64,000 bases of DNA, taken from NCBI GenBank assembly GCA_016708875.1, contig JADJFA010000001.1:620001-684000 (forward strand). The letters run 5' to 3'. The translations under genes were made by a program, and so were the position numbers. Of this stretch, positions 36,523 to 44,567 are shown in pieces (the stretch's first letter is position 1; each line of letters begins with the position of its first letter). Under the pieces are notes generated by a model. That model was not told the DNA's origin, ran no database searches, and saw nothing but the letters and a program-made list of their open reading frames with translations. This DNA is from Lewinellaceae bacterium. Its GTDB lineage: Bacteria; Bacteroidota; Bacteroidia; Chitinophagales; Saprospiraceae.

Positions 36523-37623
36523 CTATCTACTACTCCCATAAATAATCCCTCCCACAATCACATCATCCCCATCAAAAAACACGGCACTTTGACCGGGCGC
36601 AATGCCTTTTACATTGGCGTGAAAAACGACCTCAATATCATTGCCCACCGAGCGTAGAGTGCTTAAAGTGCCCCCATCGCGGTACCGAACTTTGGTCACC
36701 ACCTCCAAACCTTCGGGTGGCAACTCCTTGTATTTCATCATGTTGACCTTGCCGACCATCATGCTGTTGCGGACCAGATCATCTTCGCGGCCGAGCACCA
36801 CGGTGTTGGTGTCGGGGCGGATTTCGGTCACGAACATGGGTTCGCCGAGCGCAATGCCCAGGCCCTTGCGTTGGCCAACGGTGTAAAAAGGATAGCCCTC
36901 GTGTTTGCCCAAAACCTTGCCTTGGGAATCCACAAAAACGCCGCCTGCCACTTGCTCGTCCAGCCCGTCAATCCGGCGGCGAAGAAAGCCCCGGTAATCG
37001 TTGTCGGGCACAAAACAGATTTCGTAGCTCTCGGCTTTTTTGCTCAGTTCGTCCCAGCCACGGTCGGCGGCCATTTGGCGCACTTCGGGTTTGGTGAAGG
37101 GACCAAGCGGCATACGGGTGCGGTTCAGGCAATCCTGGCTCAGGCCCCACAGCACATAGCTTTGATCTTTCTGCCGGTCCTTGGCGCGGGTGATGTATTT
37201 GCGGCCATCCAGTTCGTTGATAAGTCCGTAGTGCCCCGTTGCAATGAATTCACAATCAAGCATATCCGCGCGGCGCAGGAGGCTGTTCCACTTGATGTGG
37301 GTATTGCACAAAACACATGGATTGGGTGTGCGCCCTGCCATGTATTCGTCTACAAAATTATCAATCACATAGTCGCCAAATTCCTCGCGGATGTCCACGA
37401 TAAAGTGGTGAAAACCAAGTTTTACCGCTACTTGGCGTGCGTCGTTGATGCTGTCGAGCGAGCAGCAGCCTGTCTCTTTTTTCGAACCGCCGCTGGTGGC
37501 GTAATCCCAGGTTTTCATGGTCACGCCAATAACTTCCCAGCCTTCTTCATGTAGCATGACTGCGGCAACTGTACTGTCTATTCCGCCCGACATGGCGACC
37601 AATGCTTTTCCGTGCTTGCTCAT
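36523..37623 (-). CDS. mnmA: tRNA 2-thiouridine(34) synthase MnmA
   Basis: About 366 aa from ATG 37623 (MSKHGKALVAMSGGIDSTVA); the frame continues upstream without homology. The PP-loop motif SGGIDS binds ATP. GCCSLDSINDARQVA, NPCVLCN and the later YEICFVPD motif supply the paired catalytic Cys residues. The central GHYGLI and VGQRKGLGI patterns and the C-terminal beta-barrel (VTKVRYRDGG, GQSAVFFDGDDVIVGGII) complete the family. It adenylates and thiolates U34 in the wobble position of Lys, Glu and Gln tRNAs, using sulfur relayed by a desulfurase. Ends with its own terminator. Confidence 0.97.
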   Translation of the reverse strand: MSKHGKALVAMSGGIDSTVAAVMLHEEGWEVIGVTMKTWDYATSGGSKKETGCCSLDSINDARQVAVKLGFHHFIVDIREEFGDYVIDNFVDEYMAGRTPNPCVLCNTHIKWNSLLRRADMLDCEFIATGHYGLINELDGRKYITRAKDRQKDQSYVLWGLSQDCLNRTRMPLGPFTKPEVRQMAADRGWDELSKKAESYEICFVPDNDYRGFLRRRIDGLDEQVAGGVFVDSQGKVLGKHEGYPFYTVGQRKGLGIALGEPMFVTEIRPDTNTVVLGREDDLVRNSMMVGKVNMMKYKELPPEGLEVVTKVRYRDGGTLSTLRSVGNDIEVVFHANVKGIAPGQSAVFFDGDDVIVGGIIYGSSR

Positions 37624-37708
37624 TTTTTCTTGAATTGGAGGGCTTAAACAACGCTTCCCGCCAATTAGTTTGAAATGCAAAGGTCGGAAGTTTCTTGATT
37701 AAACCGGT

Positions 37709-37778
37709 GGAACACGGATGACGCGGATGAGACACGGATTTTATAAAATCCGTGTCTCATCCGCGTCATCCGTGTTCC
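37709..37778. repeat. Perfect 70-nt palindrome (GGAACACGGATGACGCGG arms)
   Basis: A 35-nt arm beginning GGAACACGGATGACGCGG and ending GACACGGATTTTA is followed without a loop by its exact complement (centre TTTTATAAAA). It lies between the mnmA start and the BNR-repeat gene, and is the longest perfect palindrome in the window. Related words (ACGGATGAGACAC) occur at 34276-34306. Confidence 0.95.
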
Positions 37779-37799
37779 ATAGGTGCTTTTCCTAGACTT

Positions 37800-37832
37800 A
37801 GAAGTGACACTTTTTAAAAAAGTGTCACTTCT
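37800..37832. repeat. 33-nt palindrome, family AGAAGTGACAC, copy 3
   Basis: Same as copies at 4686 and 11738, with five T and six A at the centre. It lies 22 nt from the 70-nt palindrome. Its right arm supplies the last Lys codon and the TGA stop of the BNR-repeat gene. Confidence 0.9.
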
Positions 37833-40359
37833 GCACCACTAACATTCTTGCTGCCCTGCTTTTTGAAGTTTCGAGCACTACTCCATAAGTGCCTACAGGC
37901 AAATTATCCAATGGAATTGTACGCGAGTGTTCTCCTGCTGGCAAACGCTCTGCACTGCTGTTCCAAACCGTTTTACCATTGATATCCAGCACTTTAATCG
38001 TGATTTTCTCCTCTTTTAACAAAGTAAAATCCATCACGCTTTGCTCGGAAGCAGGATTAGGTCGAAGGCTTTGAATTGAAATAGCCAGCTTAGGCTCCGT
38101 GGTTTTGGAGGGCACTGCCAGATCCGTCTGCCAAACGCCCAATCCGTAAGTGGCCACGCGGAGTTTATTGTCCGGAGCAATGCTGAGGTGCATGGCAAGC
38201 ATGGCTTGTGGGGCATCGGCGGAGTAAATATCCCAGCTTAAGCCAGCATTGGCGGAATGCCACACGCCAAGGTCGTTGCCCACATACAGGTGGTTCGTGC
38301 TGGGATCTATCAAAATAGAGTTGGTGGGCACATCCGGCAAACCATTGTCAAGGGCTGTCCATGTAGCGCCATCGTCTTCTGATTTCCATACGTGCTGGGT
38401 ATTGAACCCGGCAAATACGGCAAATACGGTGCTTTCCAAGCCGGATGCAAAAGCAATATCCATACAAAGCCGGTTGGGCAAACCTGTCACTTGTGTAACC
38501 TCAAAATTGGCGGCGTCTACCTTGTACACCCGGGCTTGATTCGTTGTACTGGGTGCTGTGCTGCAATACACCAAGTCGGGGTTTTCTGGATTGATCGCAA
38601 TGGTCAAAATAACATCGCCATCGGCAATAAATCCGGTGACATCATACCAGTTCTCACCGCCATCATCGGAACGCCAGAGACCTTGAGCACCTGCATACAG
38701 GATATCAGGATTGGATGGCGAGATTTCAAAAGGCCCATTAAATGCCGCGGCCCCTGAAATTTGGTTGTTGATTCCGTACCAACTTTGTCCACCATTCGTG
38801 CTTTTGTACAAATTGAGGTATTGCGAAGAACCGTACATAATTTGGTCATTCTGTGGGTTGATCGCCGCGCATTCCCCATCACCGCCGAGTACGCGCGTCC
38901 AGGAAGGGTCGCCGTAGTAAATGGCCGTAGAATTGTCTTGCATCCCGCCTATACTCAGTTCCTCATTGGTGGTTGAGTTGCCAAGATTGGCGTAAAACTG
39001 CTGACTTTGATAGCCACCATTGCGCCCTTGCCAAGTCTCTCCGCCATCGTACGAGACAAACAGTCCACCATCAGTGACTAAATAGACTTTATTGGGGTCA
39101 TTTGGCAAATAATACGCTCGGTGAATATCTGCGTGTACGTAATCTGGCGGGCCTTCGGAGCCACCGGCGGGGACGTATCCAAAATCCCAATTGTACCAGT
39201 AGGTTTTTTGCTCTACAGAATTTCCACTATTGGTTGATTTCCAGGCATCTATGCCAACCCATACAATGGTATTAGGATCGTTGGGGTGTACCGCCACATC
39301 GTGCGAATACCAGCCTTGATACTTGCTCACATCTTCAGAACTCACTTTCGTCCAGGTGTTGCCGCCATTGCTGGATTTGAATAGGCCATTTTGCGCAAAC
39401 GCCTCACCCACAGAGGCATACAACACGTTGGGTTGCGTGGGGCAAATCGTTAGCAGCGTTTTTCCGGAATACGAGCCTGGTAGTCCGGCAGCAAGTTTAA
39501 TAAAATTCGCACCCCCATTGACGGACCGGTAAACGCCGCTAACACTTTGGTCGTCCAAAGAGCCATGGGTCACGAAAATTCGACTGGTGTCGGAGGGATC
39601 AATTTCAATATCCACGGCCATACTTTTGTTGTGGATGGTATGCCAGCTCGAGCCAGAATCCCAGCTGCGCAGAAGTCCTTCGGTGGTGGCGGCAAGAACC
39701 GTTTCTGGGCGTAATGGATTGATTTTGATGTCTTGTACGCCGCGCAATTGGCCATAACCCCAATCGAGGCTTTTATACCAGCTGAGACCACCGTCTTCGC
39801 TTTTCAGAATCCCAATACCGTAAGTGCCTCGGGTAACCCTGATGGCGACATTGGGCGCAGAATTCTCCAAATTGTACACTTCGCCAGTGCCTGCATACAT
39901 GATTTTTGGGTCGGAGGGATCAATGGCAATGGCGCTCACACCGAGCACCGGGAAACCGGTTTCCACCCGTTGCCAAGCCTCTACGCCTCGTCCGGCGGTG
40001 GTGCTTTTCCAAATGCCGCCCGATGCGCTTCCGAGCCACAAAATGTTGGTATCCAAAGGATTGACAGCAAGACAAAGTGTTCGTCCACCGATGTTTTTCG
40101 GGCCAATAGCTTCCCAGGTTGGGCTGCGCTCGTCGCGAAGCTGGGCGGCAAAGCGCATTTGGGCTATTGCTTCCGTGTATTTTTCTGTGTGGAATTTTCC
40201 GTCGGGAAAGGTGCGTGCCATGCTCCAGTATAGGAAGGCTGAACCGGCCTGGGAGGGTGAGTGTTTTTCTTTTTCAGAGGGTTTGTTTACAATGTAAATC
40301 GCCGTCATCAAGACTATGGCGATTAATGCAAACAACCCTGGTAGTATAATCTTTTTCAT
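37825..40359 (-). CDS. Secreted BNR/sialidase-like beta-propeller protein with T9SS type A sorting domain
   Basis: 844 aa. A membrane-anchored-looking or signal N-terminus (MKKIILPGLFALIAIVLMTAIYIV) precedes many repeats of the SxDxGxTW-type Asp box: SEDGGLSWYKS, SWDSGSSWHTI, SSNGGNTWTKV, SYDGGETWQGR, STNGGQSWYGI, SDDGGENWYDV, SEDDGATWTAL. These form one or two beta-propellers as in VPS10/xyloglucanase-like proteins. The C-terminal sorting domain is SIQSLRPNPASEQSVMDF ... LDINGKTVWN ... GTYGVVLETS. Asp-box propellers are found in glycosidases and protein-binding surface proteins; no catalytic motif of a sialidase is visible. The stop codon falls in a palindrome. Confidence 0.85.
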   Translation of the reverse strand: MKKIILPGLFALIAIVLMTAIYIVNKPSEKEKHSPSQAGSAFLYWSMARTFPDGKFHTEKYTEAIAQMRFAAQLRDERSPTWEAIGPKNIGGRTLCLAVNPLDTNILWLGSASGGIWKSTTAGRGVEAWQRVETGFPVLGVSAIAIDPSDPKIMYAGTGEVYNLENSAPNVAIRVTRGTYGIGILKSEDGGLSWYKSLDWGYGQLRGVQDIKINPLRPETVLAATTEGLLRSWDSGSSWHTIHNKSMAVDIEIDPSDTSRIFVTHGSLDDQSVSGVYRSVNGGANFIKLAAGLPGSYSGKTLLTICPTQPNVLYASVGEAFAQNGLFKSSNGGNTWTKVSSEDVSKYQGWYSHDVAVHPNDPNTIVWVGIDAWKSTNSGNSVEQKTYWYNWDFGYVPAGGSEGPPDYVHADIHRAYYLPNDPNKVYLVTDGGLFVSYDGGETWQGRNGGYQSQQFYANLGNSTTNEELSIGGMQDNSTAIYYGDPSWTRVLGGDGECAAINPQNDQIMYGSSQYLNLYKSTNGGQSWYGINNQISGAAAFNGPFEISPSNPDILYAGAQGLWRSDDGGENWYDVTGFIADGDVILTIAINPENPDLVYCSTAPSTTNQARVYKVDAANFEVTQVTGLPNRLCMDIAFASGLESTVFAVFAGFNTQHVWKSEDDGATWTALDNGLPDVPTNSILIDPSTNHLYVGNDLGVWHSANAGLSWDIYSADAPQAMLAMHLSIAPDNKLRVATYGLGVWQTDLAVPSKTTEPKLAISIQSLRPNPASEQSVMDFTLLKEEKITIKVLDINGKTVWNSSAERLPAGEHSRTIPLDNLPVGTYGVVLETSKSRAARMLVVQK

Positions 40360-40503
40360 TTTTGGACAAAATTATTTCAGCCCAAAAATCGGGATTCGTA
40401 CAGACCGCAGCGTGGTCGTATCATTGTTTTGCCCCGGAGTGGCGAAAATCAAGACCTTTGGAACTTCATTCCTCCAAAAACGCTTTGGTGCAAAAAATTT
40501 GCC

Positions 40504-40923
40504 ATGAACATTGATCTCCTCAAAACAGAACTCTCCTTCCGAACAGCCCGCTCAGGTGGCGCTGGCGGGCAAAACGTGAATAAAGTGGAAACCAAAGCCG
40601 AAGCCTTGCTCGATGTGGCCGCTTCACAGGCACTCTCGGATGAAGAGAAAGCGCTGGTTTTTGAAAAACTCGACAACCATATCTCATCAGAAGGAATCCT
40701 GGCTGCTACCAATCAAACGGAGCGTTCTCAACTGATGAACAAGCACTTGGCCGAGGAAAAACTGATCCGATTGATCGAAAAAGCCCTGCACAAACCCAAG
40801 CGCAGGAAGATTACGCGGGTGCCAAAATCGGTCATCGCCAAACGTTTGAAAAGCAAAAAAAGGAATTCAGAGAAAAAGGCGGCGCGCAGGGAAGGCTTGA
40901 GTGATTGGGGGAACAGCGAATAG
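40504..40923 (+). CDS. arfB: Peptidyl-tRNA hydrolase ArfB (release factor-like)
   Basis: 139 aa from ATG 40504 (MNIDLLKTELSFRTARSGG). The GGQ motif at residues 21-23 in GAGGQNVNKVETKAEALLD is the catalytic release-factor loop, and the basic disordered tail (KPKRRKITRVPKSVIAKRLKSKKR) is the ArfB/ICT1-type ribosome-binding extension. It rescues stalled ribosomes by hydrolysing the nascent chain without a stop codon. The stop at 40921-40923 is the first bases of an inverted repeat. Confidence 0.92.
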   Translation: MNIDLLKTELSFRTARSGGAGGQNVNKVETKAEALLDVAASQALSDEEKALVFEKLDNHISSEGILAATNQTERSQLMNKHLAEEKLIRLIEKALHKPKRRKITRVPKSVIAKRLKSKKRNSEKKAARREGLSDWGNSE

Positions 40924-41018
40924 TAACAAGTTCCAAGTAAAAAGTTTAAAATTCCAAGTGGCACGGTACCGTTGTAAGCGCCTGAAACTTGAAACTTGTT
41001 ACTTGAAACTTGTTACTT
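40922..41018. repeat. Imperfect inverted repeat, AAGTAACAAGTT family (related to 35-146)
   Basis: AGTAACAAGTTCCAAGTAA and following words pair with the complement ending at 41018, around a GGTACC-containing loop. It lies between arfB and the convergent S9 peptidase. Confidence 0.8.
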
Positions 41019-41019
41019 A

Positions 41020-42919
41020 TTATTGCTTGACAGGCGCAGGCGCCTTCAAATACTTATCCAAGAAGCTCAAAACCCCACTATACCCTTTCATCTCATTTTC
41101 TTTTTTCACAAAACCGTGCCCCTCATCGGGAAAGACGAGGTACTCCACCGGAACGTTGTTTTTCTTGACGGCTTCTACGATTTCGTCTGACTCAATCTGG
41201 AGCACACGAGGGTCGTTGGCGCCTTGCAAGACCATAATCGGGTTTTTCACATTTTTTGCATGGAATAAAGGTGAAATCCGGTGCAGGCGGACAGAATCTG
41301 CCGTGGTTGGGTCGCCCATTTCGGCATATAGTGCCTTGCGGAACGATTCCCAATACGGTGGGATTGAATTCAGCGTGCGCAACCAGTTGGTTACCCCAAA
41401 TATATTGACCCCTGTTTTGAATTCGTCGGGCGTAAAAGTCATGGCCGCCATGGTCATGTAACCTCCGTAAGAGCCGCCGATGATACCAATGCGGTCTTTA
41501 TCAATGTAATCAAGCGATTGCAGGTGTTTTTTACCGTAAACGCAATCTTGTAAATCTTTCTCCCCGTGATTTTGGTCGTCCATTTTATAAAAAGACTTTC
41601 CGTAGCCGCTGCTGCCACGGTTGTTGACCATCAGCACGGCATAACCGTGGTTGACGAGGTACTGGATGAAAGAACTGTAACCCACCCGCGATTGGCCGCC
41701 AGGGCCGCCGTGTACCCACACTAATGCCGGGACTTTGTTCGTGGCCGACGCATTTAGCGGTTTGTAATAAATGGCTGGAATATCGAGGCCATCAAAGGAT
41801 TTGTAACGGACCACAGAGGCTGTGGCGAGGTCTTCTGGATTGATTTCTGGAGAAGCGTTGTTGGTAAGGCGTTTGAGTTCTTTGGTTTCGAAAGTATATA
41901 CATAGAGATCATTCGGCGATTTAGAAGTGCCTACGGAAAGGCGCATCATTTTCTCGCTAGGCGAAATGTTCACCGCCGCTACATCGCCATCGGGGATAGC
42001 CGGGAATGCAACTTCTTTGCCTTGTGCATCACGGATAATGAGCTTGTTTTTGCCGTCTTCGTTGATGCCAATCACCTGGTATTTTCCGTTTTCGGATTGG
42101 TAGGCGTACATTACATCCCAATTGGTTTCGAAGGCAGTTTTGCGTTCGCCGGAGGCAAGATCGTATTGTACAAGATAAGCGAATTCCTTGCCTACATCTG
42201 TAGTGTAAAAGAAGGTTTTACCGTCGGCACTAAAGCCCGAAGTGCCATAATTACCTGGTTGTGCAGGGTCAGAAATTTCTTTCAACTGCTTGGTTTTCAA
42301 GTCGTATAAAAACAATTGATTCTCGCTGGTCGTGATGGATTTGCCGAGTGCCACCCAGTCACCATAACGCGAAATAGCATCTGTGCTGTATCCATCTTTG
42401 TTTTCATAAACGAGGGTTGAAGTCCAGGTGCCGACCTCCATTTGATAAAGGTCGAAAAAGCGTTCATCCCGCTTATTTGAAGTGTAGAAAAAAGGATTTT
42501 TTGTCTTTGGCCCAATCCGAAAACCCGGCTTTCTCTTTCTCGCCAGGCGTAAGGTCTTGGCTGCTGCCGTCGGCTTTGAGGAGGTAGATGTGGTCAATTT
42601 CGTTGCCCCCTTTATCCGAGGAGTAAAGCACCTCCCCTGAGCCAGGCACATAATCAATGGCAAAAATGGATTCCGTTGTAGATTGCGTAAGCGCATTTTT
42701 AGAACCGTCGGCAATGTTGATTTCATGGAGGTTGAAAATGCCGGTTTCGTTGGTGTGGACGAGCAGTTTTTGTTCATCAAGGGAGAATACACCTGAGCCG
42801 GTGGACTTGGTTTTGTAGAATTGTTCGATCGTGTACTGCTTAATCTCCCGAGGTTTTTCCTGTTTGCAGGAGACAAAAGCAAAAAGTACAGTCAATAAGA
42901 TTGTGAGTAAATTTTTCAT
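41020..42919 (-). CDS. S9 family peptidase (prolyl oligopeptidase/DPP IV-like lipoprotein), split by a frameshift near 42490
   Basis: ATG 42919 gives a lipoprotein signal (MKNLLTILLTVLFAFVSC). A beta-propeller region follows (VFSLDEQKLLVHTNETGIF, VLYSSDKGGNEIDHIY and similar). The frame is lost after DWAKDKKSFF: the continuation FYTSNKRDERFFDLYQ is in another frame, and removing one A from the AAAAAA run at 42488-42493 restores it. The C-terminal hydrolase domain is complete: VWVHGGPGGQSR, nucleophile in GGSYGGYM, Asp in LQGANDPRV and His in DEGHGF. It would cleave peptides after Pro or Ala in the periplasm or at the surface. Homopolymer position suggests a sequencing error. Confidence 0.88.
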
Positions 42920-43060
42920 TGCTAACGTGATTGGTTTGAATTTTGCCACAAAGTGAGAAGGTAAAAGGGCGAATCTTGCGTTTTTCGTCCTTTGACCTGA
43001 TAATCAGGCTAAATAGAGCACTGTATCCCATGAATGGTTACAGTTTTGATACCCATACCG

Positions 43061-44328
43061 ATGCAGTACGACGTAGTTTTTTTCTCTTTGTTCCGAACGG
43101 ACAACCCCTATTCCTCGATTTCGCTTTCGATGGCAAAGGAACTGGCGAAAACCGTACGGGTGCTCTACGTCAATCACCCCTACTCTATCAAAGACATTTT
43201 TGCCGGACTCAAAAAAGGCGACCCCGTACTTCGCCAACGGCTTTGGCACTTGCTAACTTTCCGCAATCGCTACGAGTATCTGGATGCCATTCCTGAAAAC
43301 TTTGTGGCATGACACCGCCCCCGACTTTGCCCATAAACTGGCTGCCACCGGGCAAGGTTTATGACTTTTTCCAAAGGCTCAACAATGACATCGTGCTTCG
43401 CGCTATTAATCGGGCTGCTCGCAAGTACAATTATCACAATTACCTCTTTATCAATTGCTACGACCCGTTTTATGCAGGCTGGCTTCCGGCCAAAATGGGT
43501 GCAAAAACCTGCATTTACCATTGCATCGACGACATCACTCAGAACGCTTACACTGCCAGGCACGGCGAGCATTTGGAAAACGTGGCTTGCAAAAACGCTG
43601 ATCTGGTGTTCGTGACTTCTACTAATTTGAAACGGCTGAAGGAAGATGCGCTTGGGAACTTAGGAGGTAACTTGAAGTTACCTCCTAAGTTAAGTTCGGG
43701 CCGCATCGTCACCTATTTCAACGCCGCAGAAGTGTCCGTTTTTCAAAAAGTTCTGACCGAAAAATACCCCCGTCCCACTGATCTCAAGGGTCGAACCGGG
43801 CAAGTCATCGGCTTTATCGGTAATCTTGACGAACTTCGCATTGACTATCCATTGCTCAAAAAAATTGCCCTTCGTTTTCCTGAAAAAACCCTGCTTTTGG
43901 TCGGCCCGGTCAACAGCCCGGAGCCTGCTGAAATTGGTTTGGACAATTTGCCAAACGTCGTTTTTGCCGGGAGTCGCCGTCTCGAAGATTTACCGCCCTT
44001 GCTTCAACACATGGATTGCGTACTGATCCCATTCTTGTGCAATACCTTGACTTTCAGTATTTACCCACTCAAAATAAACGAATACCTCGCCGCCGGGAAA
44101 CCTGTAGTGACTACCAGTTTTTCAGACGACATCCGTACTTTCGCACACTGCACTTACCTTGCTGAAAGTCATGAGGAATTTCTGCAAAAAATCGAAGCCG
44201 CACTGACCGAAAACAATCCAAATCTCATTCAAATCCGGACTCAAGTTGCAAATTCCAATACCTGGGGGGCACGAATAAAGCAACTTTGGCAGGAAATAGA
44301 AACGATAAACGATGAACAAATCTCCTGA
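43061..44328 (+). CDS. Glycosyltransferase (GT4-like), split by a frameshift near 43311
   Basis: ATG 43061 starts QYDVVFFSLFRTDNPYSS and AKELAKTVRVLYVNHPYS, the usual opening of this group. After PENFVA the frame stops; the rest (TPPPTLPINWLPPGKVYDFF) starts in the next frame with an ATGA overlap at 43309-43312. One added base gives FVAVTPPPTLP. The C-terminal half has ADLVFVTSTNLKRLK, GFIGNLDELRIDYPLL, LLVGPVNSPEP, DCVLIPFLCN and KINEYLAAGKPVV, typical of the donor-binding domain. A 35-nt palindrome lies in frame inside it (43657-43691). Probably part of an exopolysaccharide cluster with the 36-aa peptide and the O-antigen ligase that follow. Confidence 0.82.
43657..43691. repeat. Palindrome inserted in frame in the glycosyltransferase gene
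   Basis: AACTTAGGAGGTAACT, then TGA, then the perfect complement. It encodes GNLGGNLKLPPKLS in the reading frame between two conserved parts of the enzyme. Confidence 0.9.
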
Positions 44329-44422
44329 ACTCACGCCATACCAACGATTTATCGAAAATCTCATGCACCTGTTCATCATTGTTGTGCTGGCGGGCATTTG
44401 CCTGAAAGTGCTGTTTTTCTAA
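44312..44422 (+). CDS. 36-aa single-span membrane peptide overlapping the glycosyltransferase
   Basis: ATG 44312 lies inside the 3' end of the glycosyltransferase gene (17-nt overlap). The peptide has a polar start (MNKSPELTPYQRFIEN) and a hydrophobic helix (HLFIIVVLAGICLKVLFF), so it is predicted to be a small inner-membrane protein. The overlap and the following ligase suggest it belongs to the same transcription unit. Too short for family assignment; it might be a subunit or regulator of the polymer machinery. Confidence 0.5.
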   Translation: MNKSPELTPYQRFIENLMHLFIIVVLAGICLKVLFF

Positions 44423-44448
44423 TTGCTCGACACTACTGTATTTTTCTT

Positions 44449-44526
44449 ACCACATAGTTCACATAGACCACATAGTAGACAAATCATTGTTTTTCAAAAC
44501 TATGTGGTCTATGTGAACTATGTGGT
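44449..44526. repeat. Large palindrome, family ACCACATAGTTCAC, copy 2, perfect arms
   Basis: A 28-nt arm starting ACCACATAGTTCACATAG pairs exactly with 44499-44526 around a 22-nt loop. It lies between the 36-aa peptide and the O-antigen ligase. The other copy is at 29556-29633. Confidence 0.95.
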
Positions 44527-44567
44527 TGCATAAAAAAACGGTGCATCACACCCTTTGCTTTCAAAAA

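Noticed and set aside
36871..37554. 227-aa plus-strand ORF opposite mnmA
   Set aside because: It lies entirely within the well-conserved mnmA gene on the other strand.
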